From contig CP026600.1 of the NCBI GenBank assembly GCA_003288255.1, positions 186,001 to 250,000 of the forward strand: DNA of 64,000 nt, written 5' to 3'. Below the pieces are notes generated by a model, which searched no databases, had not been told where the DNA came from, and was given only the letters and a program-made list of their open reading frames with translations. Both the position numbers and the translations under genes were made by a program. The stretch is from Clostridiaceae bacterium 14S0207. Lineage in GTDB: Bacteria; Bacillota; Clostridia; Clostridiales; Clostridiaceae. Every line of letters begins with the position of its first letter. The stretch's first letter is position 1. Shown piece by piece: positions 24,603 to 32,802 of the stretch.

Positions 24603-25645
24603 GTGTACGAGTTCTGTATAGAGAAAGTTAATTTAAATAATCAAGAAGATGTTTTAGAGGTAAAAAAATTTCTGAGTTTTTTTTCCTTAGATTTAGATAA
24701 AAACATAGATTATACCTTAGTAATAAGACAAGGAGAAGAAATTAAAGGAACTTGTTCTAAAAGTGGAAATGTACTTAAATGTTTTGCAATAAGTAATGAA
24801 TTGAGAGGCGAAGGCTTAAGCGAAAAATTAATTACAGCTTTAAATGATAAATTATTCGATGAAGGAATTTATCATAGCTTTATTTTTACCAAACCTGAAA
24901 ATATACCAATATTCACTGGATTAAATTACAAGTTAGTAGAACAAGTAAATAAAGTGGCTTTACTTGAAAGTGGAATTTATAATATAGATAAGTATCTAGA
25001 AAAAATATCACAAAAATATCTACTTACCGAAAAAAAGAAAGAGTTTCTATCGTTATGAATTGTAATCCGTTTACATTGGGACATAGATATTTAATTGAAC
25101 AAGCAGCTAAGGAATCAGAAGAAGTTTTGATATTTATAGTTCAGGAAGAAAAATCTTTATTTTCTTTTAAAGTAAGATATAATTTAGTAAGGGAAGGTGT
25201 TAAAGATTTAAAAAACGTTAAAGTAATAGAAGGCGGAGAATACATAATTTCTTCAGCTACTTTTCCAACATATTTTTTAAGAGAAAAAAACGATATATTA
25301 AATGCATATACGGAATTGGATAGTAAAATCTTTTTAAGATATTATTGTAGTAAATTTAATATAGTAAAAAGGTTTGTTGGTGAAGAACCTTTTTGCAAGG
25401 TAACTGAGTTTTATAATAAAACTTTGAAAGAGAACTTTAAAAAATTTAATAAAAAACTTATAATTATAGAAAGAAAAGCTGAAGATGGGGAAAAAATTAG
25501 TGCATCAAGAGTTAGAGAATTACTTAAACAAGGACGATTGAAAGATACTAAAAATCTTTTACCAATGGTTACATTTAAATTTTTATGTAGTGAAGAAGGA
25601 AAAAAAATAATAGAAAAAATAAAAGATAGTAATAGTCTTCATTGA
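24603..25645 (+). pseudogene. citC: [Citrate (pro-3S)-lyase] ligase, split by a frameshift at an A7 run
   Basis: CitC acetylates the prosthetic group of citrate lyase ACP. The N-terminal acetyltransferase-like half (24603-25058; GTG start behind AGGTGAG) and the nucleotidyltransferase half (25055-25645; MNCNPFTLGHRYLIE, ISASRVRELL) are both well conserved. They are in different frames. At 25031-25037 the zero frame reads gaA AAA AAG; shifting back one base there gives EKKERVSIVMNCNPFTLGH, the usual continuous CitC sequence. The second half also has its own ATG overlapping the first stop (ATGA). So it may be a sequencing error, a pseudogene, a translationally coupled split gene, or a recoded gene. 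citXG follows. Confidence 0.85.
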
Positions 25646-25684
25646 TTTTAATAATTTATAATGCTGTGTGGGGTGAGATGTTTG

Positions 25685-27151
25685 ATGAATGCAGTTGAGT
25701 ATAAGGCAGAAGATATTTTAATAGCCAGAGAGCAAAGAGTTGAACTTCAAGAAAAGTTAATGCAACAATATAACGGAAATATTGTTGTTATGAGAGTGAA
25801 TTACCCAGGGTTAAAAAAGTATAATAAAATTAGTATAAGTATTATAAAAGTTATGTACAGGGAGATTGTAAGGTTATTAAGACAAAATAATGTAGAATTA
25901 ATACATGAAGAACTGATAGGAAATGTAAAAGAATATAATGATATAAATAAAATAATTAGGAATGAAGCCGTCTGTATAGAAGATAAAAACTTAGCGGAAG
26001 GTCCTATAGTAATATTTGTTTGTAATGAAAATCCTTTAAAACTTAAAAAAATAACTACTAAGTTAGAAGAAGAACATATTCTAGGAAGATGTTTAGATAT
26101 AGATGTATATAATGAAAGTGGAAATTCTATTAGCAGAAGAGAATTAGGATATGGATTCAGAAAATGTTTTCTGTGTAATGACATAGCCCATGTTTGCGTT
26201 AGGACAAAAAGACATACTGAAAATGAAGTTATTAATTTTATAAAAAATTCTTATAAAAAATATATGCTTTATGAAAAAGGGGAGTTGGGTAAAATGGAAA
26301 TTACAAACAAATTAGGGGAGTTTGCTTTACAATCAATGTTATATGAAATATCTGCATATCCCTCACCAGGATTAGTATCACCAATATCTTCAGGAGCACA
26401 TAAGGATATGGACTTCTATACTTTTTTAAGTAGTATAGCAGCTATTAATCCATATATGTGTAAGTTTGTAGAAGCTGGATATTCAAATAAGTCATATAAA
26501 GAGATTTTTGATGATATAAGAAGAATTGGCATTGATGCAGAGAAAAAAATGCTAAAAAAAACATGCGATATTAACACACATAAAGGAATGATCTTTTTAA
26601 TGGGGGTTAGTTTGGCAGCTACAAGTAAAGCAATACATGACAATAAACCTTTTAGTGAAATAAGACAAGTTATTAAAGATATGACTAGTGGAATAGTAGA
26701 AAATGAATTATTAAATATAAAAGATCAAGAAAAAATTACTTACGGTGAAAGGTTATTTGCACAATATGGAATAGAGGGAATTAGGGGAGAAGTTGAAAGA
26801 GGATTACCAATTGTTTTTGATAAAGCACTTAAATTTTATAATCAACATGAATATTTACAAGATAGAGAAAGACTTATACAGACTTTAATATATATAATGT
26901 GTTTTTGCGAGGATACAACAATATTACATAGACATCCATTACCAAGGTTACGTGAGGTGCAAGTAGCTGCCGAGGCTGTTTTAGAGTTAGGTGGAGTAGA
27001 AACTATAGAAGGTAGAGATGCTTTAGAAAAGTTAGATCTAAGATTTTCAAGAGAAGGATTAAGTCCAGGAGGAGTAGCAGATTTACTTGCTATTACAGTA
27101 TATTTTAGTTTAGTAGAAGAATTTATGAAAAATGAGGAGTTTTATGAGTAA
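25685..27151 (+). CDS. citXG: Fused CitX-CitG: holo-ACP synthase and triphosphoribosyl-dephospho-CoA synthase
   Basis: The 488-residue protein joins CitX (about residues 1-175) with CitG (about 200-485). CitX transfers the prosthetic group to citrate lyase ACP; its motifs LGRCLDIDVY and FRKCFLCNDIAHVCVRTKRH are present. CitG makes the prosthetic group precursor from ATP and dephospho-CoA; EISAYPSPGLVSPISSGAHKDMDFYTFL, THKGMIFLMG and DTTILHRHP are present. ATG 25685 has GGGGTGAG 7 bases upstream; an earlier in-frame ATG (25661) lacks a site. It follows citC. No citD, citE or citF is visible, so the lyase itself must be elsewhere or lost. Confidence 0.93.
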   Translation: MNAVEYKAEDILIAREQRVELQEKLMQQYNGNIVVMRVNYPGLKKYNKISISIIKVMYREIVRLLRQNNVELIHEELIGNVKEYNDINKIIRNEAVCIEDKNLAEGPIVIFVCNENPLKLKKITTKLEEEHILGRCLDIDVYNESGNSISRRELGYGFRKCFLCNDIAHVCVRTKRHTENEVINFIKNSYKKYMLYEKGELGKMEITNKLGEFALQSMLYEISAYPSPGLVSPISSGAHKDMDFYTFLSSIAAINPYMCKFVEAGYSNKSYKEIFDDIRRIGIDAEKKMLKKTCDINTHKGMIFLMGVSLAATSKAIHDNKPFSEIRQVIKDMTSGIVENELLNIKDQEKITYGERLFAQYGIEGIRGEVERGLPIVFDKALKFYNQHEYLQDRERLIQTLIYIMCFCEDTTILHRHPLPRLREVQVAAEAVLELGGVETIEGRDALEKLDLRFSREGLSPGGVADLLAITVYFSLVEEFMKNEEFYE

Positions 27152-28451
27152 AAGTATAGAGATTTATGAAAAAACACTAGATTATTATAATAGTGGAAAT
27201 ATAGAAAAGGCTTTAGAAGTTTGTTCAAGAGGGGGAGAGGAAGTACTAGATGACTCTTCCCTCCTTAATTTAAAAGGATTATTATATTATATTAAGGGAG
27301 ATATGAATGGAGCAAGGAGAATATGGAATTTAAATTATACAAGAAATCATGATGAGGTATCTAAAAAGTACTTGTTAAGTAGTAAAGATGATGAAGAAAT
27401 GTGGAAATTATACATAAAGGCATTAAAGTATGCTAATGAGTTAAATATAAGTGAGGCCATAGAAAGTCTAGAAGAATGTATTAGAACAAGCGATTTTAAT
27501 AAAATTAATGTAAATAATGAATTATGTAAATGTTATATGAAAAAGGGTGAATATGTTAAAGCTATATCTGCTATGGAGAAAGTATTAGATATAGATAGAT
27601 ACAATAAAGTAGCAAAACAAAAGAAAAAAGAATTACAAGACTTAGGTGTTCTTAAAAAGGAAAAAGGTAAGACTATTTTTGTTAGTACCAGTATTATTTT
27701 AGTTTTACTTATTTGTATTTTTTCAGGAACTAAATTTTATAATTATAAAAAACCGAATGATGTATTAAATGGGGTAGCTAAAATAAGAAATAAAGATAAT
27801 AAAGCGAAGAAAGATGAGAATCATATTATTGAAAATAAAAAGCAAGCAGTGGAAGAAAAAAGAAAAGTTGGGGAACAAAAGAAATTAGAAAGTAAAAAGA
27901 AAGAAGAACAATTAAAAAATATAGAGGAAGAAAAGAAAAAGAAGAAAGAAATAGAACAAGAAATTAAAAATTTTCCTAGGAATGAGGTAAAATCATATTT
28001 ATCTAAGAAGGATTTTATTAAGTTAGATAAGATTATGACTAAGTGGGGTAATAAAGAATTAGATTTAAATGATAAGGTTATATTAAATGAAACAAAGAAT
28101 TTTATGGATAGAGGAGCAGGACAATATTTTTATAATTTGGGAAGAAATAATTCTAAATTAGGAAAGTTTAAGGAAGCAATTGAATACTATGATATAGGCA
28201 TTAAATATGGTAAAGGAGTTTTTCCTTATGAAGATGGACTTTATATGTTAGGTGTATGTTATAACAAAATTGGTAATATTGAAAAGGCTATTGGAATATA
28301 TGAAAGATATTATAAGGAATATACAGATAAAAGTTTTATAAAACAAGGAAACTATATAAAGGATGTTCTAATTTATTTAATAAATACCTATAGGAAATTA
28401 AATGATAACAAATATAAAGTTTATGAAATAGCCCTAAAAAAACTAAACTAA
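27144..28451 (+). CDS. TPR protein with central membrane anchor and coiled coil
   Basis: About 435 residues. N-terminal TPR-like helices (SIEIYEKTLDYYNSGNIEKALEVC; about 1-170, including YVKAISAMEKVLDIDRYNKVA) precede one membrane segment (about 178-200, FVSTSIILVLLICIFSGTKFY). A highly charged coiled coil of Lys/Glu follows (about 215-285), then a second TPR region with FKEAIEYYDIGIKYG and IEKAIGIYERYYKEY. The order predicts cytosolic and extracytoplasmic repeat domains joined through the membrane. Its ATG overlaps the end of citXG by 8 bases, with AGGAG upstream, so translation is coupled although no functional link with citrate lyase is obvious. Role unknown. Confidence 0.75.
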   Translation: MSKSIEIYEKTLDYYNSGNIEKALEVCSRGGEEVLDDSSLLNLKGLLYYIKGDMNGARRIWNLNYTRNHDEVSKKYLLSSKDDEEMWKLYIKALKYANELNISEAIESLEECIRTSDFNKINVNNELCKCYMKKGEYVKAISAMEKVLDIDRYNKVAKQKKKELQDLGVLKKEKGKTIFVSTSIILVLLICIFSGTKFYNYKKPNDVLNGVAKIRNKDNKAKKDENHIIENKKQAVEEKRKVGEQKKLESKKKEEQLKNIEEEKKKKKEIEQEIKNFPRNEVKSYLSKKDFIKLDKIMTKWGNKELDLNDKVILNETKNFMDRGAGQYFYNLGRNNSKLGKFKEAIEYYDIGIKYGKGVFPYEDGLYMLGVCYNKIGNIEKAIGIYERYYKEYTDKSFIKQGNYIKDVLIYLINTYRKLNDNKYKVYEIALKKLN

Positions 28452-28484
28452 TTCAAAATAACAATTGTTTCTGGAGGAGTTAAG

Positions 28485-28799
28485 ATGGTAGAAGTAAATG
28501 GTATGAATTTTAATAAAGAGGTATTGGCGGATAAGGACATAGTAGTTGCAGATTTTTGGGCACCATGGTGTAATCCATGTAGAATGTTAATGCCAATATT
28601 ATCACAAGTTTCAGATGAAATGAGTGGAAAAGTTAAATTCGTTAGAATAAATGTGGATCAAAACCCACAACTTGCTCAAATGTTAAATGTTACAAACTTA
28701 CCTACACTTATGGTTTTTAATAAAGGAAAATTAAGAGATAGAATGATAGGTTTTAGGCCTAAAAATGAAGTGGTTAAATTGGTGAAAAAACATTTATAA
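28485..28799 (+). CDS. Thioredoxin with atypical WCNPC active site
   Basis: The 104-residue thioredoxin fold has ADFWAPWCNPCRMLMPIL with Cys29 and Cys32, the cis-proline segment NLPTLMVFNKGK, and normal length. Standard thioredoxins have WCGPC; Asn in place of Gly should shift the redox potential and partner range. CTGGAGGAG precedes the ATG. It lies 33 bp after the TPR gene and probably shares its transcript. No thioredoxin reductase is adjacent. It reduces cytosolic disulfides; specific clients are unknown. Confidence 0.9.
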   Translation: MVEVNGMNFNKEVLADKDIVVADFWAPWCNPCRMLMPILSQVSDEMSGKVKFVRINVDQNPQLAQMLNVTNLPTLMVFNKGKLRDRMIGFRPKNEVVKLVKKHL

Positions 28800-28863
28800 A
28801 AAGTATATGTAGATAAATTTATAAAGAAATAAATTCATAAAGATAATTTAGAATATATATAAT

Positions 28864-28908
28864 AAAAAGTCCTCAAAACAATAAATATTATTTTGAGGAC
28901 TTTTTTAG
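28864..28908. terminator. Bidirectional terminator between thioredoxin and SleB-like genes
   Basis: AAAAGTCCTCAAAA and TTTTGAGGACTTTT form a perfect 14 bp stem with A and T tracts outside. Confidence 0.85.
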
Positions 28909-28913
28909 CTTTT

Positions 28914-29447
28914 TTAGTTAATTATAAAAAATACATGTTGTCCTATGGCTTTTTCATTAGATTTTTTTGTGTTTTTCATCCAACTACAAGTAGCTATCTT
29001 AGGATTATAAAAATACAAAGCATGATTTGTTGGATCATCGCCTTTTAGAGCTTCAAATACTGCATTATAACATTCTTCATTAGGAATTACAGAAATAGTT
29101 CCATTTTTTACACAAGAAAAAGCTCCTTTTTGTTTTATAACTCCATCAATACTATTAGGGAAATTTTTGCTTTTAGCCCTATTTAAAATAACAGATGCTA
29201 CAGCGACTTTCCCTTGAAATGGTTCACCACGACTTTCACCGTATACTACTTGAGCCATAAGATAAATATCTTTGTCTGTAATAGTTACATCTCTATGTGT
29301 ATTATTAAAAACAGCTTTAGCTTCATCTTTTTCACTATACAAAATTTCAGTTTTTTCATATGAACAATAACCTAAGGCTTCAGTTGTAGGAAAACAAAAT
29401 ACTAAAAAGCTACTTATTACCATAGTAATTAAAATGCCTTTTTTCAC
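28914..29447 (-). CDS. SleB/CwlJ-type cell wall hydrolase with signal peptide
   Basis: The 177 residues consist of a signal peptide (about 1-25) and a Hydrolase_2 domain: DIYLMAQVVYGESRGEPFQGKVAVASVILNRAKSKNFPNSIDGVI, GAFSCVKNG, ALYFYNPKIATCSWM. The conserved Glu in YGESRGEP is the likely catalytic acid. Such enzymes cut cortex peptidoglycan during spore germination or vegetative wall turnover. There is no N-terminal peptidoglycan-binding domain as in SleB, so it is closer to CwlJ with a secretion signal. The start is GTG, with AAGGAG upstream. It is convergent with thioredoxin. No ypeB partner is adjacent. Confidence 0.9.
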   Translation of the reverse strand: MKKGILITMVISSFLVFCFPTTEALGYCSYEKTEILYSEKDEAKAVFNNTHRDVTITDKDIYLMAQVVYGESRGEPFQGKVAVASVILNRAKSKNFPNSIDGVIKQKGAFSCVKNGTISVIPNEECYNAVFEALKGDDPTNHALYFYNPKIATCSWMKNTKKSNEKAIGQHVFFIIN

Positions 29448-29535
29448 TTTTTTTAATCTCCTTTCATTGAGGTTAATTTACTTAGGCTATTGATATTTTA
29501 ACCAAAAATATTTTTTTAATACAAATTTTAAAAAT

Positions 29536-30528
29536 TTATTTTGAATAATTTTGTAGTTCCTCTTCAAATTTAGCAAATGAAGATTTTATTTCATCTAGAT
29601 TTTTGGTCAATTCTTTGAATAGTTTTTGTACATCTTTGTCTCTTTTAAACTTGGGTTTCATAGTAAGTTTATCAGTATCAATTGCATAGTTTAAATTTTG
29701 TAGATATTGGTCATAATTTTTTAATAAGGAATAAAGATTAGAGTGTATAATAGAAGCATTTTCAGGAATTGACACTTTTGATAAGCTTACTTTAAAATCT
29801 GATATCATTATTTTATCTTTGTCTAGGGAAGATAAAAGTTCAGTAAAATCTCCATTTTCTAAAATAATTCTATTAGCGTTTTCAAGATAATTATTACTAT
29901 ATAGTCTATCCTTAAAAGAATTTTTTATATCGTTTATTTGCATAACAAATTCAGATTTTTGTTTACTTTTAATCTCATATAGTTTTTGTTTTTGAATTGA
30001 ATCATTACCAAATTTATTTACAGCATTAATAAAATTATCTAAATTAGAAGGAAAATTTATTGTGAAAGTATCATCTTTTATGATTTGATAATTATCTTTA
30101 GTATTATTTCTATATTTTAGTAAGGATTTTAAAGATTGATCTATATTTTTATTATGGGGACTTGTAGCAATTATGTATGCTTGTTTATATAAAAGAATAT
30201 TTGACTCTATTCCATTATATAAATATTGTTGTTTGTGTTTAAATTTTTCTGGAATAGTTATCTTTTGGATTGAAAGTTTAGTTTTTATTAGTGTTTTTAT
30301 TATTTCGGTATTAAAGCTCTTTTGTATCTTTTTCACATCTATACCATCATTAGAGGTATAAGTATTCATGCTATTATTAATAGAATTTATTATATTAAAA
30401 TAAGGATCTATAGATTTTTTAAAAGAGTTAAAGTTTTTTTGTATAAAAAATTGATAAATGAGAAAAAACACTAAAATCAAGATTAAAATGATACCAGAAA
30501 GTATTAAAGTTTGTTTTTTATTTTTCAA
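29536..30528 (-). CDS. Hypothetical membrane-anchored helical protein
   Basis: 330 residues: an N-terminal membrane anchor (about 7-29, TLILSGIILILILVFFLIYQF) and a long extracytoplasmic region predicted mostly helical and rich in Lys, Asn and Ser, with the pattern IPEKFKHKQQYLYNGIESNILLYKQ and later VSIPENASIIHSNLYSLLKNYDQYLQNLNY. These two stretches look like an internal repeat (I-P-E-x-x-x-x-H...). I recognise no named domain. It is the second minus-strand gene after the sleB-like gene and probably has its own promoter toward cdaA. AAGGAGCGATTT precedes the ATG. Function unknown. Confidence 0.65.
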   Translation of the reverse strand: MKNKKQTLILSGIILILILVFFLIYQFFIQKNFNSFKKSIDPYFNIINSINNSMNTYTSNDGIDVKKIQKSFNTEIIKTLIKTKLSIQKITIPEKFKHKQQYLYNGIESNILLYKQAYIIATSPHNKNIDQSLKSLLKYRNNTKDNYQIIKDDTFTINFPSNLDNFINAVNKFGNDSIQKQKLYEIKSKQKSEFVMQINDIKNSFKDRLYSNNYLENANRIILENGDFTELLSSLDKDKIMISDFKVSLSKVSIPENASIIHSNLYSLLKNYDQYLQNLNYAIDTDKLTMKPKFKRDKDVQKLFKELTKNLDEIKSSFAKFEEELQNYSK

Positions 30529-30730
30529 AATAAATCGCTCCTTATAAAGAAAATTAAAATGGTTTATTATATATAATTATACAATAATAACCAATTAAAT
30601 CAAAGAGATATGGATGAAGGATATTAATCTAAAATTCATAAAATCTTATACTATAAAATTATTTAATAGTGTATAATTATAGTGTATTCTTTATATTATA
30701 ATTTGAGCTGAAAGTATTGAGGTGAGTAAG

Positions 30731-31588
30731 GTGGAGTACATTTCTTCTGTTTTTAGTGCTTTTATGAGTACAGTAGAAAACATGAATATATTTAGTATTT
30801 TAGACATATTGGTAGTCTCTTTTATTTTTTATAAAAGTTATAACTTAATTAAAGAGACTAGGGCAGAACAATTATTAAAAGGTATTTTATTTGTTTTTCT
30901 AATAATTCCTATAAGTGAAATTCTTCACCTAAGGACATTAAATTGGATTATTAATCAAACTATAACTATTGGAGTTTTAACAATTGTAATTATATTTCAA
31001 CCTGAAATCAGAAAAGCATTAGAACATTTAGGAAGAAGTACTTTTTCTGATAAACATATTTTAGAAGATGAAGAGATTAGAAATTTAGTTATAGGGGAAA
31101 TTGTAACTGCAGTAGAAAATTTATCATATACCAGGACTGGTGCATTAATTGTAATTGAACAACGAACAGGACTTGCAGAAATAATAAATACAGGCACTAA
31201 ATTAGATGCCATAGTGTCATCAGCATTATTAGAGAATATATTTGTTGTAAACACACCACTTCATGATGGTGCTACTATAATTAGAAACAATAGGATAGTA
31301 TCATCAGGATGTTTTTTACCTTTAACTGATAATAATAAGTTAAATAAAAAACTAGGAACTAGACATAGAGCAGGCATAGGTCTTTCAGAAGCTTCAGATG
31401 CACTTGTTATTATAGTTTCAGAGGAAACAGGAACTATATCTCTAGCTCTAAATGGAAAACTTCTTAGAAATTATGATGGTGAAAAGTTGAAAGTTGTATT
31501 AGCAAAACTCATTGCCAATAGACAACCTAAGAAATTAACCTTAAGAGAGAAGGTGAAGTCATGGATAAAGACAGAAAAGAAGGAATAG
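30731..31588 (+). CDS. cdaA: Diadenylate cyclase CdaA
   Basis: Makes the second messenger c-di-AMP from two ATP. The 285 residues have three membrane segments in the first 95 (about 22-40, 52-72, 75-92) and then the DAC domain. Its motifs are LNKKLGTRHRAGIGLSE (RHR) and VVNTPLHDGATIIRNNRI (DGA). GAGGTGAG fits the GTG at 30731; an in-frame GTG at 30722 is inside that site. cdaR overlaps the end, the conserved CdaA-CdaR arrangement. The product controls osmolyte uptake and wall homeostasis in Firmicutes. Confidence 0.95.
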   Translation: MEYISSVFSAFMSTVENMNIFSILDILVVSFIFYKSYNLIKETRAEQLLKGILFVFLIIPISEILHLRTLNWIINQTITIGVLTIVIIFQPEIRKALEHLGRSTFSDKHILEDEEIRNLVIGEIVTAVENLSYTRTGALIVIEQRTGLAEIINTGTKLDAIVSSALLENIFVVNTPLHDGATIIRNNRIVSSGCFLPLTDNNKLNKKLGTRHRAGIGLSEASDALVIIVSEETGTISLALNGKLLRNYDGEKLKVVLAKLIANRQPKKLTLREKVKSWIKTEKKE

Positions 31589-32802
31589 TAGTTAAAATCT
31601 GTTGTGTGTTATTAGCTTTTGCTCTTTGGCTATATATAACTAGTACTCAAAATCCTATGGTGACCTACACTATTAAAAGAATTCCAGTACAAATAAAAAG
31701 TTCAGAAGTTTTATTAAAAAATAAACTTATTTTGCAAAAACAATCAGGATATTATATAGATATTAAGGTACAAAGCAAATCTTCAGAACAAAAGGCTAAG
31801 GCTAGTGATTTTAAAGCTATAATTGATTTAAGTGGATACGTTGTTAAAAAAGGTGAAAATAAGTTGCCAATTCAAATCGAACGTAGTCCTTCCAATGTTA
31901 GCATATTAAATAATGGAGACCTTTGGCTTAATTTATCTATTGATGAAGTTATAGAAAAAATTGTTCCAGTTAAAATTAATCTTGTAGGAAAATCACAAAG
32001 TGGTAGTTTTGTGAAGGATGTAATATCAAATCCCAATAAGATTAAGATATTAGGACCATCAGAAAAAGTAAATTTAGTAGACAGGGTTGTAGGAACTTTT
32101 AGCGTAAATAAAAACACAGAAATGAAAGAATCAGTTATTAATGTTATTCCCGTAGATGCTTCAGGAAATGAAGTAAAGGGGGTAAATATGGATGCGGATT
32201 CCGTACATGTATCTTTAGGAGTTAATATGACCAAAGAAGTACCAATAAAAGTTGTAACTAAAGGTAGTGTTTCTGATAATTTGAAATTGAGTAAATTAGA
32301 ACCATCCATATCAATTATAAAAATAATTGGAGATGAAAAAGTAATTAAAAATATTAATTATATAGAAACTTCAGCTTTAGACCTAAGTTCTATAAGCGCA
32401 AGTACATCAAAAGAAGTTAACTTAGTATTGCCTACAGGGGTAGAAATACTAAATAATATTAAAGTTATAAATGTTAATATTATTATGGATGAAAAATCTA
32501 CGGAAAGAACTTTATCAAGTAAAATAAACATAGAAAATTTGGCCCCCAATTTTAATGCACAATTGGGTAAAGAACTAATTTCTTATAAAGTTACTGGTAG
32601 TGAAAATATTATAAATGGTTTAAATGAAAATGATTTTAAAGTTTATGTTGATTTATCAGGAGCTAAAGAGGGTAATAATATGGTTAACATTAATATAGTT
32701 ACACCTCAAGGTGTTAGTCTAATATCAAAAGATTTTACACAAATGAATGTTAAGTTAATGAAAAAAGAATCGGAGGTTGTCAATGACAATACAAGTAAGT
32801 AA
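31561..32802 (+). CDS. cdaR: CdaR, YbbR-domain regulator of CdaA
   Basis: 413 residues with an N-terminal membrane anchor (about 10-28, KICCVLLAFALWLYITSTQ) and four YbbR-like repeats outside the membrane, recognisable by recurring V-x-V-D-L/IDLSGYV, SKIKILGPSEKV-type and VYVDLSGAKEGNN segments. It contacts CdaA and adjusts its activity. It overlaps cdaA by 28 bases and the following FAD enzyme by 20 bases. In many Firmicutes glmM follows directly; here glmM is about 13 kb further on. Confidence 0.92.
   Translation: MDKDRKEGIVVKICCVLLAFALWLYITSTQNPMVTYTIKRIPVQIKSSEVLLKNKLILQKQSGYYIDIKVQSKSSEQKAKASDFKAIIDLSGYVVKKGENKLPIQIERSPSNVSILNNGDLWLNLSIDEVIEKIVPVKINLVGKSQSGSFVKDVISNPNKIKILGPSEKVNLVDRVVGTFSVNKNTEMKESVINVIPVDASGNEVKGVNMDADSVHVSLGVNMTKEVPIKVVTKGSVSDNLKLSKLEPSISIIKIIGDEKVIKNINYIETSALDLSSISASTSKEVNLVLPTGVEILNNIKVINVNIIMDEKSTERTLSSKINIENLAPNFNAQLGKELISYKVTGSENIINGLNENDFKVYVDLSGAKEGNNMVNINIVTPQGVSLISKDFTQMNVKLMKKESEVVNDNTSK

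Noticed and set aside
25055-25645. Independent nucleotidyltransferase gene
   Set aside because: It fits as the second half of CitC in the -1 frame; independent translation is kept only as an alternative.
31872-32309. Minus-strand ORF inside cdaR
   Set aside because: It is antisense to a well-conserved gene, with no ribosome binding site or recognisable product; the same reasoning removes the other antisense ORFs throughout.
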